NCBI RefSeq assembly: GCF_003096675.1
Contig: NZ_QEKW01000011.1
Coordinates: 91,904 to 155,903, forward strand
Direction: 5' to 3'
DNA: 64,000 nucleotides
Source of the DNA: Actinomycetospora cinnamomea
GTDB taxonomy: Bacteria; Actinomycetota; Actinomycetes; Mycobacteriales; Pseudonocardiaceae
The translations under genes and the position numbers were made by a program. Below, piece by piece: positions 27,343-35,852 of this stretch (position 1 is its first letter; each line of letters opens with the position of its first letter). The notes under the pieces are model-generated. The model saw only the letters and a program-made list of their open reading frames with translations. It did not search any database and was not told the origin of the DNA.

Positions 27343-28053
27343 ATGAACGCCGTGGGCAGATCGTTGACCGTCGCCGCGGCCCAGCCCGCCTGCCAGGCCC
27401 GCGACCCCGCGTCCAATGTCGCTACCCACGCCGCGGCCGTGCGCGCCGCGCGGGCGCGGGTGGTGGTGTTCCCCGAGCTGTCACTGACCGGGTACGAGCT
27501 CGATGCCGACGCGGTGGACTGCGACGACCCGGTGCTCACCCCGCTGGTCGCCGCCTGCGGTGATGCCGGCACGCTCGCGCTGGCCGGTGCACCGGTGGAA
27601 GAGCCGGAGGGGCGCTTCATCGCCGTGCTCGCCGTGGACGGCGCGGGAGCGAGGGTGGCGTACCACAAGACCTGGCTGGGTGGCCGCGAACCGGAACACT
27701 TCGTCGCCGGGTCCGGGCCGGCCGTGCTCGAGATCGACGGCTGGCGCGTCGGGCTCGGCATCTGCAAGGACACCGGCGCCGCCCGGCACACCGCCGGCAC
27801 CGCCGCCCTCGACGTCGACGTCTATGTCGCCGGACTCGTGCACCACGCCGACGAGCTCCCCGAACAAGAAGCCCGGGCCACCGTCATCGCACGCGCCTGC
27901 GACGCCTTCGTCGTGTTCGCCGGCTTCGCCGGCCCGACCGGTGAGGGCTTCGACCGGACCGCGGGTGCCTCGGCCATCTGGGCGCCCAGCGGCCTGTCCA
28001 TCTCTCGTGCGGGGCCGGCGCCCGGCGCGATCGTGCGAGCCGTCCTGAGCTGA
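27343..28053 (+). CDS. Carbon-nitrogen hydrolase (nitrilase superfamily)
   Basis: A 236-residue nitrilase-superfamily protein. The Glu-Lys-Cys triad is visible: VFPELSLTGYEL (Glu), YHKTWLGG (Lys) and GLGICKDTG (Cys). It is somewhat shorter than typical amidases (about 260-280 residues), which suggests a compact C-terminus. It could be a small-amide hydrolase or omega-amidase-like enzyme. The ATG at 27343 has a weak ribosome site. The 160 bases before it look like they belong to an unrelated, broken reading frame on the other strand. Confidence 0.8.
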   Translation: MNAVGRSLTVAAAQPACQARDPASNVATHAAAVRAARARVVVFPELSLTGYELDADAVDCDDPVLTPLVAACGDAGTLALAGAPVEEPEGRFIAVLAVDGAGARVAYHKTWLGGREPEHFVAGSGPAVLEIDGWRVGLGICKDTGAARHTAGTAALDVDVYVAGLVHHADELPEQEARATVIARACDAFVVFAGFAGPTGEGFDRTAGASAIWAPSGLSISRAGPAPGAIVRAVLS

Positions 28054-28118
28054 GCCCGAGGTTCGCCCGCAGCGGAACGTCCCCCGCGCGCCCGGGCGGA
28101 GCTGCGAGGCTCGGTGCC

Positions 28119-29113
28119 GTGCGGATCGTGGTCCTCGGTGGGACGTGGTTCCTCGGGCGACGGGTGGTCGAGCGGCTGCGCGCCCGCGGCGACGAGGTGC
28201 TGGTGGTTCACCGCGGCCGCGGCGAGCCCGAGGGCGGGGACGGGTCGCAGCACCTGCATGCCGACCGCCAGCACCTGGCCGAGCACCGCGCCCGGCTGCG
28301 GGACTTCGGCCCCGACGCCGTCGTGGACAGCTTCCCGCTCACCGCCCGCGACGTCGACGCCGTGCTCCCGGCGCTGCCCGACGTGCCCGCGGTCGTGCTG
28401 TCGAGCCAGGACGTCTACCAGGCCTTCACCGGCCTGCGGACCGGTCGCTGCGAGGCGCCCGTGCCGATCGACGAGGACGCCGGGCTGCGCCGGGAGCGAC
28501 ACCCGTACCGGGGTCTCGGGCTGGACGGGGTGCCCGACGACTACGACAAGCTCGACGTGGAGGAACGCTGGCTCGCCCGCGACGCGGTGATCCTGCGGCT
28601 CCCGGTGGTCTACGGCCCGCACGACCGGCAGCGCCGCGAGGACCTCGTCCTGCGCCGGTTGCGCGCCGGGCGGACCCGCATCCCGGTCGGTGCCGGGGAC
28701 CTCCTGTGGACCCGCGCCCACGTCGACGACGTCGCCACCGGCGTGCTCGCCGCCCTCGACACCCGTGCCGCCGACGGGCTCGCGGTGAACCTCGGTGAGA
28801 CGCTCGTCTGGCCGGTCCGCACCTGGATCGAGCAGATCCTCGCCGCCGCCGGGTCGGACGCCGAGCTCGTCCGTGTCCCCGACGAGGTGCTGCCGCCCGA
28901 CCTGGCGCTCACCGCGGCCCCCGCGCAGCACCTGCTGATGTCGGTGGCCGGGCCCAGGAGCTGCTCGGCTGGGCGCCGGGCGACCCCGCGGCCCGGGTGG
29001 CCGAGTCGGTGCGCTGGCACCTCGACCACCCGCCGCCCGAGGCGACCTGGACCGCCGACGACGCCCGTGCCGACGAGACGGCGCTCGCTCAGGCCAGCGC
29101 CCGCCCCACCTGA
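28119..29113 (+). pseudogene. NAD-dependent epimerase/dehydratase gene with a frameshift
   Basis: The protein opens with a Rossmann motif (RIVVLGGTWFLGRR) and has SSQDVYQAFTG, the Tyr-x3-Lys-like DDYDKLDVEE and VVYGPHDRQR, so it is an extended SDR of the RmlD/GalE class. After MSVAG (about residue 278) the reading frame changes to arginine/proline-rich nonsense. A typical epimerase C-terminus (AQELLGWAPGDPAARVAESV, then RWHLDHPPPEATW) continues in another frame from base 28952 to the TGA at 29111-29113. One deleted base (or two inserted) near 28945-28952 would explain it. It may be a real inactivation or a sequencing error. The start is GTG 28119. Confidence 0.75.
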
Positions 29114-30741
29114 CGTCCCGAGAACAGGCAGCCGCCCAGGAACGTGCCCTCCAGCGAGCGGTAGCCGTGCACCCCGCCGCCGCCGAAGCCCGCGGCCTCA
29201 CCGGCGGCGTACAGCCCGGGGAACACCGACCCGTCCGGGCGCAGCACCCGCCCGTCGAGGTCGGTCCAGAGCCCGCCGAGGGTCTTGCGGGTCAGGAGGT
29301 GCAGCTTGACCGCGACGAGCGGGCCGGCCTCGGGGTCGAGGATGCGGTGCGGCGGCGCGACGCGAACGAGGCGGTCGCCGAGGTAGGCGCGCGCGGCCCG
29401 GACGGCGGCGAGCTGGCCGTCCTTGCCGTAGCCGTTGGCCAGCTCGGCGTCGCGGGCCAGGACCTCGCGCTCCAGGCCGTCCTTGTCGAGCAGCGGTGTC
29501 GGGGTGAGGGCGTTCATGCGGTCGACCAGTTCGCCCAGCGAGTCGGCCTGGACGAAGTCCTCGCCGGCGCGCTGGAACGCGGCGACCGGCTCGGTGGGCC
29601 CGGGCCGGACGCGCTGGAGCGTCAGGCGGATGTCGCGACCGGTGAAGTCGGGGTTCTGCTCGGAGCCCGAGAGCGCGAACTCCTTCTCGAGGATGCGCTG
29701 GGTCAGCACGAACCAGGTGTGGTCGTGCCCGGTGCGCCGGATGTGCGCGAGCGTCGCGAGCGTGTCGAAGCCCGGCCACAGCGGCGGCGGCAGGCGGCGC
29801 CCCTCGGCGTCGAACCACAGCGACGACGGGCCGGGCAGGATGCGGATGCCGTGCAGCGGCCAGACCGGGGAGTGGTTGACGATCCCCTCGGTGTAGTGCC
29901 ACATCCGGTCGCGGTTGACCACGCGGGCGCCGGCGTCCTCGCTGATGCCGATCATGCGCCCGTCGACGTGGGCGGGCACCCCGCTGATCATGTGCTGCGG
30001 CGGCGGGCCGAGGCGCTCGGGCCAGTGGCGGCGCACGGCGTCGTGGTCGCCGCCGATGCCGCCGGAGGTGACGACGACGGCGTCGGCGGTCAGCGCGAAG
30101 GTGCCGATCGCCGTGCGTGAGCTCGACTCGCCGCGGGCGACCTCGGAGGGCTCGAGCACCGCGCCCGACACCCCGGTCACCGCGCCGGCGGTGACCTCCA
30201 GCGCGTCGACGCGGTGGCGGTGGCGGAGGACCACGCGCCCGTCGGCGACGGCGTCGCGGACCCGGCGCAGGAACGGCTCGAGGATGCCCGGCCCCGTGCC
30301 CCACACGATGTGGAAGCGGGGCACCGAGTTGCCGTGCCCGGTGGCCGACGCCCCGCCGCGCTCGGCCCAGCCGACCACGGGAAAGAAGCGCACTCCCATG
30401 GCGTGCAGCCACGCCCGCTTCTCGCCGGCGGCCCACTCGACGTAGGCGCGCGCCCACTCGCGGCCCCACCGATCCTCGTCGGGACGGTCGAAGCCGGCGC
30501 TGGAGGTCCAGTCCGACCAGGCGAGGTCGACGGAGTCGCGCACGCGCAGGCGGCGCTGCTCGGGGCTGTCGACGAGGAACAGGCCGCCGAAGGACCACCA
30601 CGCCTGCCCGCCGAGCGACGCCTCGGGCTCTTGGTCGAGCACGAGCACGCGGCGTCCGGCGTCGGCGAGCTCGGCGGTGGCGACGAGACCGGCGAGGCCG
30701 GCTCCGACCACGATGACGTCGGCGTCGGGCATGCCCGACAT
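29089..30741 (-). CDS. FAD-dependent dehydrogenase (fumarate reductase/KstD-like)
   Basis: A 550-residue flavoprotein. It has the FAD dinucleotide-binding motif VIVVGAGLAGLVATAELADA near the start and a C-terminal FAD segment (LYAAGEAAGFGGGGVHGYRS) of the succinate dehydrogenase/fumarate reductase/KstD fold. The SLGGQAWWSFGGL stretch and DRMWHYTEG are those of the actinobacterial 'FAD-binding dehydrogenase' group, whose substrates are unknown; a 3-ketosteroid-like substrate is one possibility. ATG 30741 or ATG 30732 may start it. The 3' end overlaps the repaired frame of the convergent epimerase gene by 25 bases. A 56-bp repeat lies 18 bases before the start. Confidence 0.85.
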   Translation of the reverse strand: MSGMPDADVIVVGAGLAGLVATAELADAGRRVLVLDQEPEASLGGQAWWSFGGLFLVDSPEQRRLRVRDSVDLAWSDWTSSAGFDRPDEDRWGREWARAYVEWAAGEKRAWLHAMGVRFFPVVGWAERGGASATGHGNSVPRFHIVWGTGPGILEPFLRRVRDAVADGRVVLRHRHRVDALEVTAGAVTGVSGAVLEPSEVARGESSSRTAIGTFALTADAVVVTSGGIGGDHDAVRRHWPERLGPPPQHMISGVPAHVDGRMIGISEDAGARVVNRDRMWHYTEGIVNHSPVWPLHGIRILPGPSSLWFDAEGRRLPPPLWPGFDTLATLAHIRRTGHDHTWFVLTQRILEKEFALSGSEQNPDFTGRDIRLTLQRVRPGPTEPVAAFQRAGEDFVQADSLGELVDRMNALTPTPLLDKDGLEREVLARDAELANGYGKDGQLAAVRAARAYLGDRLVRVAPPHRILDPEAGPLVAVKLHLLTRKTLGGLWTDLDGRVLRPDGSVFPGLYAAGEAAGFGGGGVHGYRSLEGTFLGGCLFSGRQVGRALA

Positions 30742-30758
30742 CGTGGCAGCTCGGGTGT

Positions 30759-30814
30759 CGAGGATGCGGCGTTTCTGGCGTCAGACGCCAGCAAAGCCGC
30801 ATTGCTCGCACACC
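30759..30814 (-). repeat. 56-bp imperfect palindromic repeat, copy 2
   Basis: Inverted copy of 27129-27184 with about 85% identity by eye. It begins 18 bases upstream of the flavoprotein start on the coding strand, in its 5' untranslated region, so it could affect its expression. The two copies flank 27.1-30.8 kb in opposite orientation. Confidence 0.8.
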
Positions 30815-30865
30815 CCGTGTGCGGACGCACCCCGGGTGCGAGCACCCCGCGGGTGGGCCGGGGGG

Positions 30866-31240
30866 CTACTGCAGGCCGAGCTCCTGCGAGCAGGTCGGCC
30901 AGGCGTTCCAGCCCTGCTCGTCCTGCACCTTTCGGGCGACGGCGATCTGCTCGGAGCGGGAGGCCTCGTCGGCGGCCTCGGCGTACTGCTCGCCGCCGAA
31001 CTCCTCCCAGGTCGAGTCGGTGAACTGCAGTCCGCCCTTGAACCCGTTCCCGGTGTCGGCCTCCCAGTTCTGGGTGCTCTCGCACATGGCGAGCTCGTCC
31101 CAGGTGCTCGACGACGCCGCCGGCGCGGCCACGGCGGTCCCGGCGACCGCGAGCGGGCCGGTGACCGCGGCGGTCGCGAGGACACCCGCGCGCAGCACGG
31201 GGCGGGAGGGGGTCGACGGCAGGTGGTGACGGCCAGACAT
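30866..31240 (-). CDS. Resuscitation-promoting-factor-like transglycosylase
   Basis: A 124-residue secreted protein. A signal peptide of about 45 residues ends near VAGTAVAAPAASS, and the remaining 75 residues are an Rpf (lysozyme-like) domain: STWDELAMCESTQNWEADTG carries the catalytic Glu after the Cys, then GFKGGLQFTDSTWEEFGG and a second Cys near the end (WPTCSQ) that should form the family disulfide. There is no LysM or G5 domain, so this is the minimal (RpfC/D-like) form. It cleaves peptidoglycan and can promote regrowth. The region upstream has direct GTGAC repeats. Confidence 0.88.
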   Translation of the reverse strand: MSGRHHLPSTPSRPVLRAGVLATAAVTGPLAVAGTAVAAPAASSSTWDELAMCESTQNWEADTGNGFKGGLQFTDSTWEEFGGEQYAEAADEASRSEQIAVARKVQDEQGWNAWPTCSQELGLQ

Positions 31241-31375
31241 CGGGACTCCGATCCGTTCGGGGTTCGGTCTCGGAGGCCGGCCGCGGCGCGGCCGACCCGG
31301 GTGGCGGACGGGGCCCCGCGGGGCGACCCGTGCGTCGCCCGGGGGAGTGCTGGGGAGCGGGTCGACGCGGAAGCG

Positions 31376-31414
31376 ACCGTAACCGAACCGAGACCTTTAG
31401 TGACAAGCCGTGAC
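31376..31414 (-). promoter_or_regulatory. Candidate activator-dependent promoter of the Rpf-like gene
   Basis: On the minus strand TACGGT (31381-31376) resembles a -10 box. Seventeen bases upstream there is no good -35, but two GTCAC units ten bases apart (31400-31414) cover that position. GTCAC-type direct repeats over a poor -35 box recall MtrA response-regulator sites, and Rpf genes are known MtrA targets in mycobacteria and corynebacteria. The spacing differs from the published MtrA motif. Confidence 0.4.
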
Positions 31415-31470
31415 GACCGCGCCGAGTGGGTGTCGCGGTGAGTGGTCACCCGGCCGCGTTCGGCGGCGAA

Positions 31471-31502
31471 CGGAGCAACCATGTGCCCGTGGCGTTGCTC
31501 CG
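31471..31502. repeat. Inverted repeat, 9-base arms
   Basis: CGGAGCAAC (31471-31479) and GTTGCTCCG (31494-31502) with a 14-base centre that is itself partly symmetrical (CATG...CGTGG). It is 41 bases past the stop of the leftward methyltransferase. It is either a terminator hairpin or a singleton REP-like element. Confidence 0.6.
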
Positions 31503-31543
31503 AACGGTGCGACGGGACGGCCGGCGGCCGAGGTGGGCGGGGC

Positions 31544-32395
31544 CTACCGGGCTCGCACGAACCCCACGGCCGCACGGTGTCCGCAGCAGGGCTCCCCGTT
31601 CGGGCTGCCGGGACGCGGGGGCTCGGGGCGCCACTGGGCGGCGAACACGAGTCCGGGGTCCACCAGCTCGACCCCGGCGACGATCCGCGCGAGCTCGGCG
31701 GCGGAGCGGGGCGTGACGGGCCCGCGCGGGTAGGCGTGGCTGACCCGGCGCAGCGCGGCGGCGTCGACCCGCGGGTCGTCCGCGGAGAGGTGCGAGACGG
31801 CCAGGGCGCTGCCGGGAACGAGGCGCGACAGGTACTCGTCGACCACCGTGTGCGCCTCGTCGGTGTCGGGAACGTGCTGGAGCACCGAGAACAGGAGGAG
31901 GCCGACCGGCCGGGCGAGGTCGAGCACCGCGGTCACGGCGGGCGCGTCGAGGATCTCGGCGGGCCGGCGCAGGTCGGCCTGGGACACGGAGACGCCGTCG
32001 GTGTGGCCGAGCAGGAGCTCGCCGTGCGCCACGGCCACGGGATCGACGTCGACGTAGGCGACCCGCGCGTCGGGCCGCACCCGGCGCGCCACCTCGTGGG
32101 TGTTGCCCATCGTCGGGATACCGGAGCCCAGGTCGAGGAACTGGTCGATGCCCTCGCGCGCGAGGAGCGTGACCGCCCGCCGCAGGAACGAGCGGTTCTC
32201 GCGGACGATCGGGACGACGAGGGGCTCGGCGTCGATGAGGTCCCGGCCGAGGCCCCGGTCGACCTCGCCGTGCGAGGTCCCGCCGAGCAGGAAGTCGTAG
32301 ACGCGTGCGGAGCTGGGCCGCTCGAGGTCGTCGCCGACGGCGCCGCCGACCCGCACCGGGAGGCCGGTCGGGGGAGTGCGCGGGTCGTCGACCAC
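31544..32395 (-). CDS. SAM-dependent methyltransferase (actinobacterial DUF574-type)
   Basis: A 283-residue protein of the large actinomycete family related to DUF574 SAM methyltransferases. It opens with [21 protein letters not shown], then has SAM motif I in [35 protein letters not shown], and [14 protein letters not shown]. The [11 protein letters not shown] signature is diagnostic. These are very common in Streptomyces and Pseudonocardia, often next to regulators, and no substrate is known. GTG 32395 follows GGGAGGAGG. Confidence 0.85.
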   Translation of the reverse strand: MVDDPRTPPTGLPVRVGGAVGDDLERPSSARVYDFLLGGTSHGEVDRGLGRDLIDAEPLVVPIVRENRSFLRRAVTLLAREGIDQFLDLGSGIPTMGNTHEVARRVRPDARVAYVDVDPVAVAHGELLLGHTDGVSVSQADLRRPAEILDAPAVTAVLDLARPVGLLLFSVLQHVPDTDEAHTVVDEYLSRLVPGSALAVSHLSADDPRVDAAALRRVSHAYPRGPVTPRSAAELARIVAGVELVDPGLVFAAQWRPEPPRPGSPNGEPCCGHRAAVGFVRAR

Positions 32396-32744
32396 GGTCC
32401 TCCTCCCGGCGTCCCGGCAGCCGGGCGCCCGATCGTCGCGGGCTCCGGACCGCCGTCGCTGTCCAGCGGTGTGTCCAGTAGCCGACAGTTCGCGGCGTCT
32501 GTCAACACGGCCGGTTCGCCCGACCATCCCAGCGCCGGGGCCGTGGTCGACCGACCGTGGTCGACACGCCGACGGGGTCCCGGGCGACACGCAGGTCGGG
32601 CTCGACCGGCGACGTCCCGCAGCCACGGTCGGTGACGTCATCGGATGCGCCACACGACGCCGCAGGAACAGTGTTGGGGAGGTGTTGGGGCGGGCGACAC
32701 GTCGTCGTCGGCCGGCGGGGTCCCGGGCCCGCCACGGTGCCGAC
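32396..32744. other. 349-bp divergent intergenic region
   Basis: This separates the leftward methyltransferase and the rightward mannosyltransferase. It contains a TTGACA box on the minus strand (see 32475-32505), two copies of CGTGGTCGAC close together near 32544-32573 and a related inverted copy near 32390, and a small GTGTTGGGG direct repeat near 32670-32690. No coding frame is supported. Confidence 0.5.
32475..32505 (-). promoter_or_regulatory. Candidate promoter for the DUF574-type methyltransferase
   Basis: On the minus strand TTGACA (32505-32500) is a consensus -35 box. TACTGG (32480-32475) lies 19 bases further. The -10 match is weak and the distance is at the upper limit. It would give a leader of about 75 bases ahead of GTG 32395. 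Confidence 0.4.
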
Positions 32745-33893
32745 GTGCGCGTCGCGGTCGTCACCGAGTCCTTCCTCCCCGCCGTCAACGGCGTGACCAA
32801 CTCCGTGCTCCAGGTCGTCGCCCACCTGCAGCGTCGCGGGCACGACGCGATGGTCATCGCGCCCGGAGCGGGGCCGGACGTGGTGCCGGGGGCGCCGCGT
32901 GTCCCCGTCGTGCGCGTCCCGGCGGTCGACCTGCCGGTGGTGGACTCCCTGCCGGTCGGGGTGCCGACGCCGGCGGTGCGCGCCGCGCTCGAGGAGTTCC
33001 GCCCCGACGTGGTGCACCTGGCGTCGCCGTTCGTGCTCGGCGCCCGCGCGCTGACCGTCGCGCGGCGCCTGCACGTGCCGTCGGTGGCCGTGTACCAGAC
33101 CGACGTCGCGGGCTTCGCCTCGTCGTACGGGGTCGGCCTGACGGCGCGGGCGGCCTGGCGCTGGATCCGGCGCCTGCACAGCGGGGCCACCCGCACGCTC
33201 GCCCCGTCGCGCTGGGCGGTGGACGCACTGCGTGCGCACGGCGTGCCCCGCGTCCACCGCTGGGGCCGGGGCGTCGACACGGCGCGGTTCGACCCGGCGC
33301 GCCGCGACGAGCACCTGCGCGCCGAGCTCGCGCCCGACGGTGAGCTGCTCGTGGGCTACGTGGGGCGCCTGGCGCCGGAGAAGCAGGTCGAGCGGCTCGC
33401 CGCGCTCGAGGGGCTGCCGGGGGTGCGGGTGGTCGTCGTCGGCGACGGCCCGGCGCGGGCTCGTCTGGGCGCGATGCTGCCGTCGGCGCACTTCCTGGGC
33501 TTCCGCGGTGGCACCGAGCTCGCCCGCGCGTACGCCTCGTTCGACGTCTTCGTCCACACCGGCCCGCACGAGACGTTCTGCCAGGCGGTGCAGGAGGCCC
33601 AGGCCTCGGGGCTGCCGGTGCTCGCCCCGGACGCGGGCGGCGTCGCCGACCTCGTGGTCCCCGGCCGCACCGGCTGGCGCTACGACCCGTCGTCCCCGAC
33701 GGCGGGCGCCGAGATCGCCGGGCGCGTCGCCGCCTGGCGCGACGACCCCCGCGCCCGCCGCGCGATGGGCGCCGCGGGCCGTCGCGCCGTGCTCGGCCGG
33801 ACCTGGCCCTCGGTGTGCGAGGAGCTGCTCGGGCACTACGCCGCCGTGCTCGGCGGGGGCACCGGGGGCGCCGCCGCCGCCCGCGCGGCCTGA
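32745..33893 (+). CDS. mgtA: GDP-mannose-dependent alpha-mannosyltransferase (MgtA type)
   Basis: A 382-residue GT4 (GT-B) glycosyltransferase. The N-terminal acceptor domain starts [20 protein letters not shown] and has [17 protein letters not shown] and [12 protein letters not shown]. The C-terminal donor domain has [18 protein letters not shown] and the GT4 E-x7-E motif in [20 protein letters not shown]. This pattern is that of MgtA/PimB-like mannosyltransferases that transfer mannose from GDP-Man to glucuronic-acid diacylglycerol or phosphatidylinositol mannoside. It sits ahead of an ornithine lipid operon, so it fits a membrane lipid context. GTG 32745 precedes RVAVVTES. Confidence 0.85.
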   Translation: MRVAVVTESFLPAVNGVTNSVLQVVAHLQRRGHDAMVIAPGAGPDVVPGAPRVPVVRVPAVDLPVVDSLPVGVPTPAVRAALEEFRPDVVHLASPFVLGARALTVARRLHVPSVAVYQTDVAGFASSYGVGLTARAAWRWIRRLHSGATRTLAPSRWAVDALRAHGVPRVHRWGRGVDTARFDPARRDEHLRAELAPDGELLVGYVGRLAPEKQVERLAALEGLPGVRVVVVGDGPARARLGAMLPSAHFLGFRGGTELARAYASFDVFVHTGPHETFCQAVQEAQASGLPVLAPDAGGVADLVVPGRTGWRYDPSSPTAGAEIAGRVAAWRDDPRARRAMGAAGRRAVLGRTWPSVCEELLGHYAAVLGGGTGGAAAARAA

Positions 33894-33966
33894 GTTCACC
33901 GGGACCACACTCGACGGTCACGCCGGGGTGGGTCGCCGGGCGATCTCGGCCCGTAGACACCGGCCC

Positions 33967-34887
33967 ATGGCCACATCCCAGGTGCTGGCGCGGTCCACCG
34001 GACCCGCCCCCGACAGCCAGGACGAGCGCCTCCCGTCCCCCACCGTGCCCCCTACCGTGCCCCCCACCGGGCCCGCGCCGGCGGTGCCCGACCGCGACAC
34101 CGCCGCGGTGGTGTCACCGTCGGGGCCCTACAGCCTGCTGCTCACCCGCGAGCCCGACGACGTCGCCGCGGCGCAGCGGCTGCGCCACGCGGTGTTCGCC
34201 GGCGAGCAGGGCGCCCGCCCCGCGGCCGGGGACGCGGTGGCCGTCGCGGCCGCGGCGCAGGGGCGCGACGCCGACGCCTTCGACGAGCACTGCGACCACC
34301 TCGTGGTGCGCGAGGACGCGTCCGGCGAGATCGTCGGCACCTACCGGATGCTCACCCCCGCCGGGGCGCGGGCGGCCGGACGCCTCTACTCCGACACCGA
34401 GTTCGATCTGACGCCGATCGACCCGCTGCGCGACGAGATCGTCGAGGTCGGGCGCTCCTGCGTGCACCCCGCGCACCGGCACGGCGTGGTGCTCTCGCTC
34501 GTGTGGGCCGGGATCGGGCGCTACATGGTGCTGACCGGGCACCGCTGGGTCGTCGGCTGCGCGAGCGTCCCGCTGACCGTCGCCGGCGCCCTGCCCGGCG
34601 GGGTCTGGGACCTCGTCGCGTCGCGCCACCTCGCCCCGGCCGCCCGCCGCGTACGCCCCTGGCGCGAGGCCCCGATCGGCGAGCACGACCCGCACGCACC
34701 GGGCGCCGGCCGCGCGGCGCGGGCGGCCCTGCCCCCGCTGCTGCGCGGCTACCTGCGCCTCGGCGCCGAGATCGGCGGCCCGCCCGCGCTGGACCCGGAC
34801 TTCGGCGTCGCCGACCTGTTCGTCCTGCTCGACCAGACCGCCATCGACCCGCGCTGGCGGCGCTACCTGTTCGGGGAGGCCGGGTGA
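33967..34887 (+). CDS. olsB: L-ornithine N(alpha)-acyltransferase, OlsB-like
   Basis: A 306-residue member of the GNAT-like acyl-ACP N-acyltransferases (OlsB/FeeM group). It has RLRHAVFAGEQGA, then DAFDEHCDHLVVRE, GEIVGTYRMLTP, the EVGRSCVHPAHRHGVVLSLV core and HRWVVGCASVPL, all in the order seen in OlsB. OlsB makes lyso-ornithine lipid from ornithine and a 3-hydroxyacyl-ACP. About 40 Pro/Thr-rich residues precede the domain. It overlaps the next acyltransferase gene by four bases (GTGA). Related FeeM-type synthases acylate other amino acids, so the amino acid is inferred from the neighbour. Confidence 0.85.
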   Translation: MATSQVLARSTGPAPDSQDERLPSPTVPPTVPPTGPAPAVPDRDTAAVVSPSGPYSLLLTREPDDVAAAQRLRHAVFAGEQGARPAAGDAVAVAAAAQGRDADAFDEHCDHLVVREDASGEIVGTYRMLTPAGARAAGRLYSDTEFDLTPIDPLRDEIVEVGRSCVHPAHRHGVVLSLVWAGIGRYMVLTGHRWVVGCASVPLTVAGALPGGVWDLVASRHLAPAARRVRPWREAPIGEHDPHAPGAGRAARAALPPLLRGYLRLGAEIGGPPALDPDFGVADLFVLLDQTAIDPRWRRYLFGEAG

Positions 34888-35852
34888 ATCCCTGGTCGCC
34901 CACCTCGCCCTGCGATCCCGGCTGCCTGCCCGCGCCCGAGCCGGTCCACGGCCGGGCACGGGCCATGCGCGTCGCGCGGGTGGGCGTGCGGGGCACCGCC
35001 CTCGCGGCGGTGCTCGTGGCCGGCCTCGCGCTGGCGTTGGTCGTCCCGCTGCTGCGGCCCGCGGCCGTCGGCCGGGCCCAGCAGGTGTGGGCGGCCGCCG
35101 TCCTGGGCGCCTGCGGGGTACGCGTGCGCCGCAGCGGTCCCCCCGCCCCGCCCGGGGCCCTCGTCGTCGCCAACCACGTCTCCTGGCTCGACGTGCTCGC
35201 GCTCAACGCCGTCGCGCCCGTGCGGATGCTCGCCAAGCACGAGGTCCGGCAGTGGCCCGTGCTCGGGGTGATGGCCGCGTGCGCGGGCACGGTGTTCCTC
35301 GACCGCGACCGGCTGCGCGCCCTGCCCGACGCCGTCGGCGGGCTCGCCGACGCCCTGCGCGCGGGCACTCCGGTGGGGGTGTTCGCCGAGGGCACCACCC
35401 GCTGCGGGCGCGAGCTCGGTCCGTTCCGGCCCGCCGCCTTCCAGGCCGCCCACGACGCCGGCGCGCCGGTGCTGCCCGTGGCGATGCGCTACGGGCGGTG
35501 GGGCCCCCACGGCGTCACCCACACCACCGCCGGCACCACCGCCGGCACCACCCCCGACACCACCCCCGACACCACCGCCGCGTTCATCGGCGACGACACC
35601 CTCGCCGACTCCCTGCGCCGGGTGCTGGCCGTGCGCGGGCTGGTGGTGCACGTCGTGGCCTGCCCTGTCGTCGACCCGCGCACCGTGCCCGCCGGGCCCG
35701 CCCGGGCCGACGCCCGCCGGGCACTCGCGCGCACGTCCGCCGCGGCCGTCGCCGCGGCCCTGCCCCCCGGGCGCGGCGGGCACCCGGCCGCCGCCCCGCC
35801 GCACCCCGTCAGCGCGCTGCCCACCACCCCGGACCTCGAGCATGTCGCCTGA
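34884..35852 (+). CDS. olsA: Lyso-ornithine lipid O-acyltransferase, OlsA/PlsC-like
   Basis: A 322-residue 1-acyl-glycerol-3-phosphate acyltransferase-like membrane protein. One TM segment near 39-57 (GTALAAVLVAGLALALVV) precedes the catalytic NHVSWLD (NHx4D) motif and VFAEGTTRCGREL. Next to olsB it should add the second acyl chain to give ornithine lipid. An insert of Thr-rich tandem repeats (THTTAGTTAGTTPDTTPD) interrupts the domain around residues 213-233. The start GTG overlaps the olsB stop, and the 3' end overlaps the next gene by 11 bases. Confidence 0.85.
   Translation: MNPWSPTSPCDPGCLPAPEPVHGRARAMRVARVGVRGTALAAVLVAGLALALVVPLLRPAAVGRAQQVWAAAVLGACGVRVRRSGPPAPPGALVVANHVSWLDVLALNAVAPVRMLAKHEVRQWPVLGVMAACAGTVFLDRDRLRALPDAVGGLADALRAGTPVGVFAEGTTRCGRELGPFRPAAFQAAHDAGAPVLPVAMRYGRWGPHGVTHTTAGTTAGTTPDTTPDTTAAFIGDDTLADSLRRVLAVRGLVVHVVACPVVDPRTVPAGPARADARRALARTSAAAVAAALPPGRGGHPAAAPPHPVSALPTTPDLEHVA
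35523..35582 (+). repeat. 12-bp coding tandem repeat in the OlsA-like gene
   Basis: Five units of ACCACCGCCGGC or ACCACCCCCGAC in frame, giving TTAG/TTPD repeats. As the unit is a multiple of three, copy-number change would alter protein length without loss of frame. Confidence 0.75.

Larger units (their letters stand above)
31241..31543. other. 303-bp region upstream of the Rpf-like gene
   Basis: This holds the leader and promoter of the leftward Rpf-like gene (31376-31414), a GC-rich stretch with several short inverted repeats near 31280-31330, and a hairpin-like inverted repeat at 31471-31502. The latter lies downstream of the leftward methyltransferase stop and may end its transcript. 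No reading frame is supported. Confidence 0.5.

Noticed and set aside
31241..31400. c-di-AMP (ydaO-type) riboswitch before the Rpf-like gene
   Set aside because: Such riboswitches are common before rpf genes, but the conserved GGGGTGAATCC-like core and long paired structure were not found here.
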